NCBI GenBank assembly: GCA_963751775.1
Contig: CAVVVW010000019.1
Location: 62,001 to 126,000, forward strand
Direction of reading: 5' to 3'
DNA length: 64,000 bases
Origin: CADEEN01 sp963751775
GTDB taxonomy: Bacteria; Pseudomonadota; Gammaproteobacteria; Burkholderiales; Burkholderiaceae_C
Shown here: piece by piece, positions 26,700 through 37,316 of the stretch
Numbering within the stretch: position 1 is the stretch's first letter
Layout: the number at the start of each line of letters is the position of its first letter
Translations under genes and position numbers: made by a program
Notes under the pieces: generated by a model
What the model saw: only the letters and a program-made list of their open reading frames with translations
The model's database searches: none
What the model was told of the DNA's origin: nothing

Positions 26700-27878
26700 C
26701 GCCGACAACGCCTGCTCGGCGTCTGCGATCAGATCTGCCACCGCTTCAAGGCCCAGGCAAAAGCGCACCAGCGGGCCCCGGTAGGGCGTCGGCAGGCTGC
26801 AGATCGCTGCTGGGTCATAGGGTGCGACCAGGCTCATCGCACCACCCCAGGACCAACCGATGCGAAAGCGCCGCAACGCATCGACGAATGCGTCCGCCCG
26901 CTCTGGCGTGAAGCGCGGATCGATCTCGACGCAGACCAGGCCGGCCGCAGCGCGGCAATGCGAGGCCCAATGCGCGTGGCCTGGCGACCCGGGCAACGCC
27001 GGGTGCAGCACCCGAACGAACTCGGGCCGCGTGCAGCACCACGCCGCGAAGGCCCGGCCGCTGCGATCCTGAGCCGCGTAGCGCAGCGGTAGCGAAGGCA
27101 ATGAGCGCAGCACCGCCTCGACATCGTTCACGCCCAGGCCATGGCCGACGCGGCTGCGCGCCAGCGACAGGGTCTTGGCCAGCGCGTCGTCGCGGCAGAT
27201 GACCGAGCCGAGCAGCAGGTCGCCGCCACCCGACGGATACTTGGTCAGTGCGTGTACCGTCAGGTCGACGCCCTGCCCTGCACCGAGTTCGAACGCGTCG
27301 AGTGCCAGGCCGGCGCCCCAGGTGTTGTCCAGCGCAACCACCGCCTGCGGCGCCATCTCGCGCGCCATGCGCACCAGCGTGCGCAAGTCAGGAAACTCCA
27401 GCGTCACCGAGCCTGCGGCTTCGAGCCAGATCAGCTTCGTGGCTGGCGTGATGGCTGCCGCCAGCGAAGCCGGTGCCAGCGGATCGTAGATCTGATGTGC
27501 GATGCCCCAGCGCGCGAGGTCGCGGCGAACGAAGGTCTTGCCCGGGCCGTAGGCGTTGTCGGGCAGCAGCACCTGGTCACCATTGGCCAGCAGCGCGATA
27601 TCGACCAGGGTGATCGCCGCCAGGCCGCTGCTGACCAGGACGCAGTGGCTGCCACCTTCGAGCGTGGCCAGGCGCTCCTCCAGCGTGAACGTGGTCGGCG
27701 TGCCGTGCAAACCGTAGGTATACGCGCTGCGATCCACCCAGGTGCGGCTGCGCAAGGCCGCAACGTTCGGGAAGAAGACCGACGAGCCCTTCGCCACCGG
27801 TACGGCCGGCGAGGCGAAGCCGCCGGGGGCCTGATACGGGTGGTGGATCAGGCCGGTGCTGCGCTCTTCGATACCCAC
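26688..27878 (-). CDS. metC: PLP-dependent cystathionine beta-lyase-like enzyme
   Basis: Cys/Met-metabolism PLP enzyme of about 396 residues. Conserved: GSSVFFPNVAAL, YTYGLHGTPTTFTLEERLATLEGG (substrate/PLP phosphate region), VSSGLAAITLVDIALL, WLEAAGSVTLEFPDL, ALDNTWGAGLALD, and the PLP lysine in VHALTKYPSGGGDLLLGSV. The end has FRIGWSWGGAMSLV, typical of MetC-type beta-lyases (cystathionine to homocysteine, pyruvate and ammonia). The GTG at 27878 (GIEERSTGLIHHPYQ) leaves 13 bases after rimO; an ATG at 27932 would overlap rimO. Other gamma/beta-lyase specificities cannot be excluded. Confidence 0.85.
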   Translation of the reverse strand: MGIEERSTGLIHHPYQAPGGFASPAVPVAKGSSVFFPNVAALRSRTWVDRSAYTYGLHGTPTTFTLEERLATLEGGSHCVLVSSGLAAITLVDIALLANGDQVLLPDNAYGPGKTFVRRDLARWGIAHQIYDPLAPASLAAAITPATKLIWLEAAGSVTLEFPDLRTLVRMAREMAPQAVVALDNTWGAGLALDAFELGAGQGVDLTVHALTKYPSGGGDLLLGSVICRDDALAKTLSLARSRVGHGLGVNDVEAVLRSLPSLPLRYAAQDRSGRAFAAWCCTRPEFVRVLHPALPGSPGHAHWASHCRAAAGLVCVEIDPRFTPERADAFVDALRRFRIGWSWGGAMSLVAPYDPAAICSLPTPYRGPLVRFCLGLEAVADLIADAEQALSALRL

Positions 27879-27891
27879 GTTGCGTGCCCCG

Positions 27892-29269
27892 TCAAATGGC
27901 CTGCGCGACCAGGTCGTGGCCTTCGGTCGCAACGACCTTCGCCCGCGTGAATTCGCCGACCTTCAAGGATCTTGCTCGCCTTCTCTGGCGGCAGCAAGCG
28001 CACCGTGCCGTCGATTTCCGGAGCATCGGCGTAACTGCGCCCGACGCCGCCCTTGCGCCCGAGCGACGGCGCGCTGTCGATCAGGATCTGCATCGTCGCG
28101 CCAATGCGTCGCCGCAGGCGCGCGGCCGAGACGCGCTCGGCGGCGGCCATGAAGCGGGCGCGGCGCTCCTCGCGTACTGCCTGCGGCAACGCGCCGGGCA
28201 GCTGGTTGGCCGCCGCGCCCTTGACGGGCGAATAGGCAAAGCAGCCGGCACGGTCGATGCCGGCCTCTTCGACGAAGGCCAGCAAGTGATCGAACTCGGC
28301 CTCGGTCTCGCCAGGAAAACCGGCGATGAAGGTGCTGCGCACGACCAGCTCGGGACACAGCTCGCGCCAGCGCGCCAGGCGTTCCAGGTTCTTCTCGCCG
28401 CTGGCCGGGCGTTTCATGCGCTTGAGCACGTCGGGGTGCGAATGCTGGAACGGCACATCCAGGTAGGGCAGCACGCGGCCCGTGGCCATCAGCGGCAGCA
28501 CCTCGTCGACATGCGGGTACGGGTAGACGTAGTGCAGCCGCACCCAGGCGCCGAATCGGTCGGCGAGCTGGCCCAGCTTCTCGCACAGCTCGAACATCCG
28601 CGTCTTCACCGGCTGGCCGTTCCAGAAGCCGGTGCGGTACCTGACGTCGACACCGTAGGCGCTGGTGTCCTGGCTGACCACCAGCAACTCCTTCACGCCG
28701 GACTCGAACAGGCGCTCGGCCTCGCCCAGCACGTCGCCGATCGGCCGCGACACCAGATCGCCGCGCATCGACGGGATGATGCAGAACGTGCAGCGGTGGT
28801 TGCAGCCTTCGCTGATCTTCAGGTAGGCGTAGTGCCGCGGCGTCAGCTTGATGCCCTGCGCCGGCACGAGATCGACGAACGGGTCGTGCGGCTTGGGCAG
28901 GTGCAGGTGCACCGCGTCCATCACCTCCTGCGTCGCGTGCGGGCCGGTGACGGCCAGCACCTTCGGGTGCACCTGGCGCACCAGGTTCGCGCCGCTGCCG
29001 TCGTCGGCCGCCTTCGCGCCCAGGCAGCCGGTGACGATGACGCGCCCGTTCTCGGCCAGCGCCTCGCCGATCGTGTCCAGGCTCTCCTTCACCGCCTCGT
29101 CGATGAAGCCGCAGGTATTGACGATCACCAGGTCGGCGCCGGCAAAGCTCTTGCTCGTGGCGTAGCCCTCGGCGCTGAGTTGCGTCAGGATCAGTTCGGA
29201 GTCGGTCAAGGCCTTCGGGCAGCCGAGCGAGACGAAGCCGACCTTGGGCGGCGCGGCGGTCGGTGTCAA
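27892..29269 (-). CDS. rimO: Ribosomal protein S12 methylthiotransferase RimO (frame-shifted end)
   Basis: Radical SAM methylthiotransferase that modifies Asp88/89 of ribosomal protein S12. N-terminal UPF0004 domain: KVGFVSLGCPKALTDSELIL, VIVNTCGFIDEAVKESLDTI, VIVTGCLGAK. Radical SAM motif C-NHR-C-TF-C in KISEGCNHRCTFCIIPSMRG. Then LPYLDVPFQHSHPDVLKRMK and STFIAGFPGETEAEFDHLL. The TRAM domain starts at SYADAPEIDGTVRLLPPEKA. A frame change near 27964 restores the normal ending KVGEFTRAKVVATEGHDLVA and a stop at 27892. About 459 residues. Confidence 0.95.
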
Positions 29270-29306
29270 GGCTCATGGGCGGGATTGTCCCGCATGGGCC
29301 AGATCG

Positions 29307-29896
29307 CTACTTCTTGCCCGCGCCGAACCCGGCCAGCGGAAACAGCGCGCCCGCCTGCTTGCCCATCTGCTCCTGCATCTGCGCGAACAGGTTCTTCGAC
29401 TGCTCGAGGTAGTTGCCCATCAGGCCCTGCATCATCGGCGCCTGGCCGCTGACGAACTGGGTCCACATCTCGGGCGTGAAGTTCTTCGGGTCGTACAGGC
29501 CCTTGGACTGCTCGGCGAAGCGCGCCTGCAAGTCGGTGAAGCCTGCAGGTTCTGCTCGAGGTAGCTGCCCATCACGCCCTGCATGGCGTGGCCGTAGAAG
29601 CGGATGATCTGCGCCAGCGACTGGGTCGAGAACATCGGCACGCCGGCGCTCTCCTCTTCGAGGATGATCTGCAGCAGGATGCTGCGCGTCAGGTCGTCGC
29701 CGGACTTGGCGTCACGCACTTCGAAGGCCTCGCTGTCGAGCACCATCTGCTTGACGTCGGCCAGCGTGATGTAGCTGCTGCTCTGCGTGTCGTACAGGCG
29801 CCGGTTCGGGTACTTCTTCAGCACCCGCATCGCAACGGCTGGCGCGGCCGGTTCCGCGGCGGGTGGGCTGCTGCGACTGCGGCGGGCGGTGGACAT
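29307..29896 (-). CDS. phaR: Polyhydroxyalkanoate synthesis repressor PhaR (one frame shift)
   Basis: Transcriptional repressor that senses PHA and controls phasin genes. N-terminal PHB-accumulation DNA-binding domain: VLKKYPNRRLYDTQSSSYITLADVKQMVLDSEAFEV, then two phasin-like repeats: RSILLQIILEEESAGVPMFS and IIRFYGHAMQGVMGSYLEQNLQ. A frame change near 29545 is followed by LQARFAEQSKGLYDPKNFTPEMWTQFVSGQ and PMMQGLMGNYLEQSKNLFAQMQEQM. About 196 residues. Presence of phaR implies that the host stores PHA. It is 70 bases downstream of deoA on the same strand. Confidence 0.93.
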
Positions 29897-29966
29897 GGCT
29901 GGCTACTCCTCGGGGCACGGTCTGGCAATCATTCTAGGAGCGCGCTCCTGGCGGGCGTCGGAGGGC

Positions 29967-31306
29967 TTACCCGGTCGCAGACGACCACAGCACCACGTGT
30001 GTCGGGGATGGTCGGTCCTCGCCGATCTTGATTGCGGCCAGCAGGCGCTCGCGCGCCGCGACAGCGGCGTCGCGATCGCGCGCATGCACGCTGCGCCAGT
30101 GGCTCGTTGCGCTGCACGGCGGTGCCGACGGCACGCAACTGCGAGAAGCCGACGCGCGCATCGATGGCGTCGTCGGCGCGCAGGCGCCCGCCCCCGAGCG
30201 TGATCACCGTCAGGCCGATCGCGCGCGTGTCCATCGCCGCGCACGAAGCCACCGGCGGGGGCCGGTACGTCGATCACCACCGGCGCCTTCGGCAGCCCGG
30301 CAAAGCGCGGCGAGAGCAGGTTCTTCGGTCCGCCGAGCGCGGCCACCATGCGCGCAAACCGCTCTGCGGCGCGGCCGCTGTCGAGCGCCTCGCGGGCGCG
30401 GCGCTCGGCGTCGGCCAGGTTCGGCGCCAGGCCCGCCAGTACGAGCATTTGCGCCGCCAGCGCCAGCGTCACGGCCAGCAGGCGCGGCTCGCGCAGCTTG
30501 CCGGTCAGGAAGTCGATCGCCTCGCGCACCTCGAGCGCATTGCCGGCACTGCGCACCGAGCACCTGGTTCATGTCGGTGATCAGCGCGCGCGTCGGCAAG
30601 CCCGGCGCCCGCAGCCACTTCGACCAGGCTGTCGGCGAGCGCGCGCGCCTGGTCCATCGTCTGGCAGAACGCGCCGTTGCCGACCTTGACGTCCATCACC
30701 AGCGCATCGCAGTCCCGCCGCGAGCTTCTTCGACAGGATGCTGGCGGTGATCAAGGGCACCGACTCGACCGTGGCGGTGACATCGCGGATCGCGTACAGC
30801 CGGCGATCGGCCGGCGCCACGCGCGCGCTGGCGCCGACGATCGCGCAACCGGCATCGCGCAGCACACGCGTGAGCAGCGCTCGGCTCGGCGCCACGTCGT
30901 AGCCGGCCAGGCTCTGCATCTTGTCCAGCGTGCCGCCGGTGTGGCCGAGGCCGCGGCCGCTGACCATCGGCACCACGCCGCCGCAGGCCGCGACGATGGG
31001 CGCCAGCATCAGGCTGACCTTGTCGCCGACGCCGCCGGTGGAATGCTTGTCGACGATCGGGCCACCGAGTCCGGCACGCGACCAGTCGAGCACGGTGCCG
31101 GAGTGCGTCATGGCCCGGGTCAGCGCCACGCACTCGTCGCGCGTCATGCCGTTCAGCAGCACGGCCATCGCCAGTGCCGCGACCTGGCCTTCGCTCCAGC
31201 GTGAACCGCCGCCGCCGGCCAAGCCCTGCACGAATGCGTCGATCTGCGCGGCGTCGAGCGCGCCGCCGTCGCGCTTGGTGCGGATGATCTCGGCGGGCGC
31301 GAGCAC
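29967..31306 (-). CDS. deoA: Thymidine phosphorylase (several frame shifts)
   Basis: Phosphorolysis of thymidine to thymine and deoxyribose 1-phosphate. GTG start at 31306 (LAPAEIIRTKRDGGALDAAQIDAFVQGLAGG). Family signature LGGPIVDKHSTGGVGDKVSLMLAPIVAACGG, then GRGLGHTGGTLDKMQSLAGYD and TVESVPLITASILSKKLAAG. Frames change near 30716, 30598, 30560, 30245 and 30100. Later parts are MDVKVGNGAFC, ALITDMNQVLG, GNALEVREAIDFLTG and LTVITLGGGRLRADDAIDARVG, the pyrimidine-phosphorylase C-terminal domain. About 445 residues, the normal length. The start lies two bases after the 5'-nucleotidase stop. Confidence 0.92.
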
Positions 31307-31308
31307 GG

Positions 31309-32972
31309 TCAGTTGAGCCGCTTGATGCGATCGAGCGCGACGGTCTCGCCCTGTGCGCGCCGGGCGATGAACTGCTCGAAGGCATCGACGTCCATCGCGC
31401 CGGTGCGCGGCTCGCGGCCCTGCTTGAATGCACTGAAGCCGTCGCCGCCGTCGGCCAGGAAGCTGTTCACCGTCACGCGGTAGGTCGCCGCTGGCCTCCA
31501 GCGCCTTGCCGTCGAGCGTCACGCTGCCGGGCACCACGCGCTGGCCGGCGGGTTTGGCGTTGTCCCAGGTGTAGGCGAAACCCCTGGACACCTGCAGGAT
31601 GCGCGGCCGCGCCTGGTTCAGCCACTGTTGCTCGAGCACCTGCACGACCTGCGCGCCGGTGAGCGAGAGCGTGATCAGGTTGTTGTAGAACGGTTGCACC
31701 GCGAACAGGTCCTCGTAGCGCACCGCGCCGTCGGCCGCGGCCGTCAGGTTGGCGCGCAGGCCGCCCGGATTCATCAGCGCGATCTGCGCGCCGCCATCGG
31801 CGGCGGCACGGGTGGCAGCCAGCTGCGCGTCGGCCACCACCTGGCCGACCGGCGTTTCGCCGGCCGGGCTCTCGTCGCGCGTCAGCGGCGCGGCGATCTT
31901 GCCGACGACGCGCTTGGCCAGCGGCGCGGCGAGCTGTTCGTAGGTCGTGATCAGCTGTGTCTGCGCCGGGTCCTTGTTGAAGCGGTCGGTGCGCACGATC
32001 AGGTTGTCGGCGCGGGCCTGCGTCACCTTGCCCGTCTTCGGGTCGAGCACGAGGTCGATCTCGCTGACGATGGTGCCGTACTTGTCGCCGCTGGTGACCA
32101 GCCGGCCGTCGATGCGGCAGTTGTAGGCCCTGTGGGTGTGGCCGCTGACCACCAGGTCGACCGCCTTGTCGAGCTTCTTCACGATGTCGACGATGGGGCC
32201 GGAAATGCCCGGGCACTCGTTGTAGTCGCCGGTCGGGAAGCCGCCTTCGTGGATCAGCACGACGATGGCCTCGATGCCCTGCCGTTGCAGCTCGGGCACC
32301 AGCTTGTTGACGGTGGCCGCCTCGTCGTCGAAGCGCAGTCCGGCCACGCCGCTGGGCACGACGATGTTGGGCGTGTCCTTGAGCGTCAGGCCGATGAAGG
32401 CGACCGGGATGCCCTCGAAGCGCTTGACGTGGTAGCTCGGGAAGATCGTCTGCCCGCTGCGCGTGTCGAACGTGCTCGCCGCCAGGTACTTGAAGCTCGC
32501 GCCCTTGAACGGCTGCGGCCCCTTGCAGCCGTCGCCCGGATGGCAGCCACCGTTCTGCATGCGCAGCAACTCGGCCGCGCCGTGGTCGAACTCGTGGTTG
32601 CCGACGGCGCTGGCTTCCAGGCCCATCAGGCCCAGCGCCTCGACCGTCGGCTCGTCGTGGAACAGCGCCGACAGCAGCGGGCTGGCGCCGATCAGGTCGC
32701 CGGCGGCGACGAAGATGTGGTTCGGATTCTTGGCGCGCAGTTGCGCCACCGCCGTGGCCAGGTGTTCCGAGCCGCCGGCAGGCACGTCGATGGTCTTGCC
32801 CGGCGTCGGCCGGATCCTTGATGCGGATGCCGCCGCGCGGCGGCTTCAGGTTGCCGTGGAAGTCGTTGATCGCCAGGATCTTGACGTTGACCGGCTGGGT
32901 CGCGCGCGGTGGCGTGGTGCTGCAGGCAGCCAGGGCGAGGGCGACGAACAGCAGCGAGACAGGCAGGCGCAT
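31309..32972 (-). CDS. 5'-nucleotidase/UshA-family lipoprotein (two or more frame shifts)
   Basis: Exported metallophosphoesterase that dephosphorylates nucleotides outside the inner membrane, giving nucleosides for the adjacent transporter. Lipoprotein signal: MRLPVSLLFVALALAACS with lipobox LAAC. Metallophosphatase motifs: ILAINDFHGNL, FVAAGDLIGASPLLSAL, AVGNHEFDHG, LVVSGHTHRAYNC. The C-terminal 5_nucleotid_C domain has ALMNPGGLRANL and RYEDLFAVQPFYNNLITLSLTGAQV. Frame changes near 32800 and 31490; the true end continues to the stop at 31309. About 554 residues. Confidence 0.9.
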
Positions 32973-32991
32973 GGTGTGGGTCTCCAAGGAG

Positions 32992-33759
32992 TCAATAGAC
33001 GGTCGTGGACGGTGCGCCCGATGATGCCGCACCCGACAGCAGGCTCAGGATGTCGGTCAGCAAGGCGCTGGCACCGAGGCGAAAGTTCCGCGGCGTGACC
33101 GGGCCCAGCGCGGCGCGCGTGAGCTCGATGTAGAGCCTGGCATCGGCGACGGTGCGGATGCCGCCCGAGGCCTTGAAGCCGACGCTGGCGCGGCGCGAAT
33201 GCGCGGCGATGGCGGCCAGCATCGCCTTGGCCGCCGCCGGCGTGGCCGAGACCGGCGTCTTGCCGGTGCTGGTCTTGATGAAGTCCACGCCCTCGTCGAG
33301 CGCCATCACGCTGGCGCTGCCGATCAAGGCCGCGTCACGCAGTTCACCCGTTTCGAGGATCAGCTTGAGCGTCAGCGCCGGATGGGCGCGGCGCACCGCC
33401 GCGACCAACGCCGAGCAGGCGGCATGCTGGCCGGCCGCCCAGGCGCGCCAAGGCAGCACCAGGTCGATCTCATTGCCGCCGGCGGCGGCGATGGCCGCGC
33501 TGTCGGCCAGCGCCAGGTCGCGGTCGAGCGCACCATCGGGGAAATTGGCCACCGCGGCCACGCGCACCGCCGGCGGCAGCGCGCCGCGCGCCCGGGCCAC
33601 GAAGCGCGGCCAGACGCAAACGGCCGCGACGCTGCCGTAAGGGCCGACGGCGCGCGCGCACAACGCGTCGATGGCGCGCTCATCGTCGGCATCGTTCAGG
33701 CTGGTCAAGTCGAGGCAGGCCAGTGCCACGCGCGCGCTCTCCAGCATGTCCGCCGTCAT
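32992..33759 (-). CDS. deoC: Deoxyribose-phosphate aldolase
   Basis: Splits 2-deoxyribose 5-phosphate into acetaldehyde and glyceraldehyde 3-phosphate, completing deoxynucleoside breakdown. 255 residues. Conserved: LDLTSLND, VAAVCVWPRFVARARG, VAAVANFPDGALDRDL, EIDLVLPW, LKLILETGEL, the Schiff-base lysine in GVDFIKTSTGKTPVSATPAA, and VGFKASGGIRTVADARLYI. Intact frame. Located four bases from punA and 19 from the 5'-nucleotidase in one operon. Confidence 0.95.
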   Translation of the reverse strand: MTADMLESARVALACLDLTSLNDADDERAIDALCARAVGPYGSVAAVCVWPRFVARARGALPPAVRVAAVANFPDGALDRDLALADSAAIAAAGGNEIDLVLPWRAWAAGQHAACSALVAAVRRAHPALTLKLILETGELRDAALIGSASVMALDEGVDFIKTSTGKTPVSATPAAAKAMLAAIAAHSRRASVGFKASGGIRTVADARLYIELTRAALGPVTPRNFRLGASALLTDILSLLSGAASSGAPSTTVY

Positions 33760-33762
33760 GCT

Positions 33763-34581
33763 TCAAACCTCCGCTGCCAGCGCCGGCAACAAGGCTTCGA
33801 CAAACTGCACCGCGCCCGCGCCCGCCTGCTGCGCCACCGCCAAGGTGTGGGCGTGCGACAGCGAGACTTCGTCCAGACCGCAACCCATGTTGGTGAACAT
33901 CGCGAGCGCCAGCACGCGCAGGCCGGCATGGCGCGCCACGATGGTCTCGGGCACCGTGCTCATGCCCACGGCATGGGCCCCGAGCAGGCGCAGCATGCGG
34001 ATCTCGGCCGGCGTCTCGAACTGCGGGCCGAGCATCCAGGCGTAGACGCCCTCGTGCAGCGTCACCCCGCGCTCGGCGGCGACGCGCCGGGCCATCGCGC
34101 GCAGGGCCGGGTCGTAGGCGTCGCGCAGATCGACGAAGCGCTCGGCCCCGGCCTCGCCGTGCAGCGGCGTGCGCTGCGCCATGTTGAGGTGATCCGACAG
34201 CACCATCATCGAGCCCGGACGCATCGCCGCGTCGAGGCTGCCCGAGGCATTGGTCAGCAGCAGCGCACGAACGCCCCATTGCGCCAGCGTGCGAATGGCC
34301 CCGTTCATCGCATCGGCCTGGCCGGTTTCATAAGTGTGCTGGCGGCCCGACAGCACGGCGACCTCGACGCCGCCGATGCGGCCCAGGCGCAGCGTGCCGG
34401 CATGGCCGGCGACGCCGACGACGGGAAACGCCGGCAGTTCGCCATAGGCGATGTCGACGCCGCCCTGCACCCGATCGGCCACGCCATGCCAGCCCGAGCC
34501 GAGCACGATGGCGATCGCTGGCCGGCGGCCACCGGCTTGCGCCGCGATGCGGGCGACGGAATCCGCGACGGCATCGTTCAT
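33763..34581 (-). CDS. punA: Purine nucleoside phosphorylase
   Basis: Phosphorolyses inosine/guanosine-type nucleosides. 272 residues from the ATG at 34581 (MNDAVADSVARIA). Trimeric PNP features: AIVLGSGWHGVADRV, GHAGTLRLGRIGG, VLSGRQHTYE, LLLTNASGSLDAAMRPGSMMVLSDHLNM, YAWMLGPQFETPAEIRMLRLLGAHAVGMSTVPETIVARH and LALAMFTNMGCGL. The same frame stays open far upstream through the permease genes, which is accidental. The 120 bases before cdd hold nothing recognisable. Confidence 0.93.
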   Translation of the reverse strand: MNDAVADSVARIAAQAGGRRPAIAIVLGSGWHGVADRVQGGVDIAYGELPAFPVVGVAGHAGTLRLGRIGGVEVAVLSGRQHTYETGQADAMNGAIRTLAQWGVRALLLTNASGSLDAAMRPGSMMVLSDHLNMAQRTPLHGEAGAERFVDLRDAYDPALRAMARRVAAERGVTLHEGVYAWMLGPQFETPAEIRMLRLLGAHAVGMSTVPETIVARHAGLRVLALAMFTNMGCGLDEVSLSHAHTLAVAQQAGAGAVQFVEALLPALAAEV

Positions 34582-34703
34582 GTCACGTGCTCCGCGATGC
34601 GTCGGCTGCCGCGACCTCCGCGCCTGCGCGCATTGCGTGGCCCCGCACGCTGCGAAGGCAGACATGTCAGCCTCTGGGACTTCATCGTGATGCCGACCGG
34701 GCT

Positions 34704-35099
34704 TCATGCCAGATGCTCGGGCCCGAAACTCGCGGGCAGCAACTCGCCGAGCGTGAAGCGGCCACGCAGGCTCGTCATGTCGCCGACCACGACCGGCATC
34801 TCGTCGGCGCCGAACTCGCGCATCTTCTGCCGGCAGCCGCCGCAGGGCGTCACCAGCCTCGGCCCGACGCCGACCACCGCCGCGGCGGTGATGCGTCGCC
34901 CGCCGGCCAGCACCAGGTGGCCGAGCGCCACCGCTTCGGCGCACAGGCCCTGCGGGTGAGCGGCGTTCTCGACATTGCAGCCGGCGTGGATACGGCCCTG
35001 CTCGTCCTGCAGCGCGGCGCCGACGGCGAACTTCGAGTACGGCGCGTAGGCGTGCGCGCGCGCCGCACGGGCGGCCGCGAGCAAGGCATCGACATCCAT
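34704..35099 (-). CDS. cdd: Cytidine deaminase
   Basis: Converts (deoxy)cytidine to (deoxy)uridine. 131 residues, homotetrameric type. Zinc and catalytic residues: C-N-V-E-N in AGCNVENAAHPQGLCAEAVAL (catalytic Glu of CAE) and PCGGCRQKMREFG (two zinc cysteines). N-terminal HAYAPYSKFAVGAAL is the substrate-binding segment. Immediately follows the second permease gene. Confidence 0.95.
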   Translation of the reverse strand: MDVDALLAAARAARAHAYAPYSKFAVGAALQDEQGRIHAGCNVENAAHPQGLCAEAVALGHLVLAGGRRITAAAVVGVGPRLVTPCGGCRQKMREFGADEMPVVVGDMTSLRGRFTLGELLPASFGPEHLA

Positions 35100-36077
35100 T
35101 CAGTGCTCCTTCACGTACGGCACGCCGAGCGCCCTGGGCGCGTAGGCATGGCCAATGAAACCGGCCAGCAAGACCACCGTCAGCGCGTAGGGTAGCGCCT
35201 GGATGGCCTGCACCGGTACCGCGCCACCACCGAGCAGGGCCGGCAGCACGGCGCCCTGCAGGCGAATCGCCACCGCGTCGAGAAAGCCGAACAGCAGGCA
35301 GGCCAGCAGCGCGCCGACCGGATGCCACTTGCCGAAGATCATCGCCGCCAACGCCATGTAGCCGCGGCCGGCGGTCATGTTCGGGATGAACTGCGGGTTC
35401 TGCGCCAACACCAGGTAACTGCCGGCCAGCGAGCAGAGCACGCCGTTGCCGGCCAACGCCAGGTAGCGCAGGCCGAGCACCGACACGCCGGCGGCGTCGA
35501 CCATCGCCGGGTTCTCGCCGGTGGCGCGCAGGCGCAGCCCGGTGCGGGTGCGGTAGAGCAGCCACCAGACCACGCCGACGAGTGCCAGCGCGGCGTAGAC
35601 CATCACGCTGTGGCCGAGCAGGCCGATGCCGACGATGGCGCCCAGCAGCGGCACGCCGGCGAGCGCCTCGGCCGCGCCGCCGAACCACAGCCCGAGCCGC
35701 ACCGCATCGGGCAGCGGCGGCGTCTGCCCACCCTGCTGGAACCAGGCGATGCCGAGCACGACGGTCAGGCCGGCGGCGGTCATCGTGATGGCCATGCCCA
35801 TCACGACCTGGTCGCCAGGGTGGCTGACGCAGGCAAAGCCATGCAGCATCGACAGCGCCAGGCCGACGGCGACGGCCGCGGTGATGGCCAGCGCCAGCGA
35901 GCCGCTGGCGGCGCCGACGCTGGCCGCGGCGAACGCAGTGGCCAGCATCTTGCCTTCGAGCCCGAGGTCGATGACGCCGGCGCGCTCGGACAAGGTGCTG
36001 GCCAGCGCGCACAGGATCAGCGGCGTGGCCACGCGCAAGGTCGATGCGACGAGCGTGCCGACGAGCACTTCATCCAT
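35100..36077 (-). CDS. Nucleoside ABC transporter permease 2
   Basis: Inner-membrane permease of the BmpA-linked nucleoside/simple-sugar type (BPD_transp_2 fold). About 325 residues with some eight hydrophobic segments; family landmarks are LASTLSERAGVIDLGLEGKML near the N-terminus, RTGLRLRATGENPAMVDAAGVSV and GRGYMALAAMIFGKWHPVGALLACLLFGF. Start MDEVLVGTL (36077) overlaps the stop of permease 1 by eight bases, and cdd begins right after its stop. Works with permease 1, the ATPase and the binding protein. Confidence 0.93.
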   Translation of the reverse strand: MDEVLVGTLVASTLRVATPLILCALASTLSERAGVIDLGLEGKMLATAFAAASVGAASGSLALAITAAVAVGLALSMLHGFACVSHPGDQVVMGMAITMTAAGLTVVLGIAWFQQGGQTPPLPDAVRLGLWFGGAAEALAGVPLLGAIVGIGLLGHSVMVYAALALVGVVWWLLYRTRTGLRLRATGENPAMVDAAGVSVLGLRYLALAGNGVLCSLAGSYLVLAQNPQFIPNMTAGRGYMALAAMIFGKWHPVGALLACLLFGFLDAVAIRLQGAVLPALLGGGAVPVQAIQALPYALTVVLLAGFIGHAYAPRALGVPYVKEH

Positions 36078-37207
36078 TCGCGGCCTCCGCATCGGCCCGG
36101 GCCGGCACGGCGCGGCGCAGCACGCGCCAGGCGCTCGCCAGCCACGGGGCGGCCACCTGAGACATCGCCCCGGCAAAGAGCACGATCAGGCCTTGCAGCG
36201 TGAAGACCATGTCGCGCGAGAAACCCTGGATCTCGAAGGCCAGTTCGGCGCCGCCCTGATACAGCGCGCCGAACAGCAGCGCGGCGAAGACGATGCCCAG
36301 CGGGTGGTTGCGCCCGATCAGCGAAACGGCGATGCCGGTGAAACCGGCGCCTGCGACGAAATCGGCCATCAGGCGGTTGTGCACGCCGGCGATCTCGTTG
36401 ACGCCGACCAGCGCCGCCAACGCGCCCGACAGCGCCATCGCGAGCACGATCTGGGCCCGCGGCCGGATGCCGGCATAGGCCGCCGCATCGGGCGCATGGC
36501 CCACCGCGCGAATGGCGTAGCCGGGCTGCGTGCGCCACAGCAGCAGGTACACCGCCACTGCCGCGGCCACGGCCAGCAGCAGGCTGAAATTGAGTGGCGT
36601 GCGCGGCCAATCCAGCCCGATCCAGCCCAGCATGTCGTGCATGCCGGGCAACAGCGCCGCAGGGCCGAACGCGCGGCTCTCGGGCGTCATGTTGCCGGGT
36701 TCCTTGAGCACATTGACCAGCAGGTAGATCAGCAGCGCCGAGGCGATGAAATTGAACATGATCGTGGTGATCACGATGTGGCTGCCGCGCCAGGCCTGCA
36801 GCGCGCCGGGCAGCGCGCCCCAGAGCATGCCGAACAGCATCGCCACCAGCACCATCAGCGGCAGCAGCAGCCAGCCCGGCAGCGTCTGGCCCAGGCCCAA
36901 GCGCCACCAAGCCGGCGCCCAGCCCGCCCATCATGGCCTGGCCCTCGCCGCCGATGTTGAACAGCCCGGCATGAAAGGCCACCGCCACCGCCAGCCCGGT
37001 GAAGACGAAGGTCGTGGCGTAGTACAGCGTGTAGCTCAGGCCGTTGCGGCTGCCGAACGCACCCTTCACCAGCAACACCAGCACCTGCACCGGGTCCTGC
37101 CCGATCGCCACCAGCACGACGGCCGAGACCGCAAAGGCCAGCGCCAGATTGACCAGCGGCAGCACGATCAGGTCGAGCCAGCGCGGCAATTCGGCCGGCC
37201 TCGTCAT
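36070..37207 (-). CDS. Nucleoside ABC transporter permease 1 (one frame shift)
   Basis: Partner permease, about 379 residues. Start MTRPAELPRWLDLIVLPLVN, with NGLSYTLYYATTFVFTGLAVAVAFHAGLFNIGGEGQAMMGGL (typical family segment). A frame change near 36903 is followed by LPLMVLVAMLFGMLWGALPG, SHIVITTIMFNFIASALLIYLL and GFTGIAVSLIGRNHPLGIVFAALLFGALYQGG. In the transcript it is separated from the ATPase gene by a 560-bp palindromic element. Confidence 0.92.
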
Positions 37208-37316
37208 TTCAATGGCTCCGCCGCGCTTGGCGCTGTGTGCGATTCGTGAGATGCGCTGTGATCGCGCTGGCCGCTTGTCGGCAAAGCGGTTGTTGGGAGC
37301 TGAATTCCTTGGGCAC

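Noticed and set aside
33763..36012. 749-residue ORF upstream of and including the phosphorylase
   Set aside because: Only the last 272 residues are a protein family; the rest is an off-frame reading of the permease and cytidine deaminase genes.
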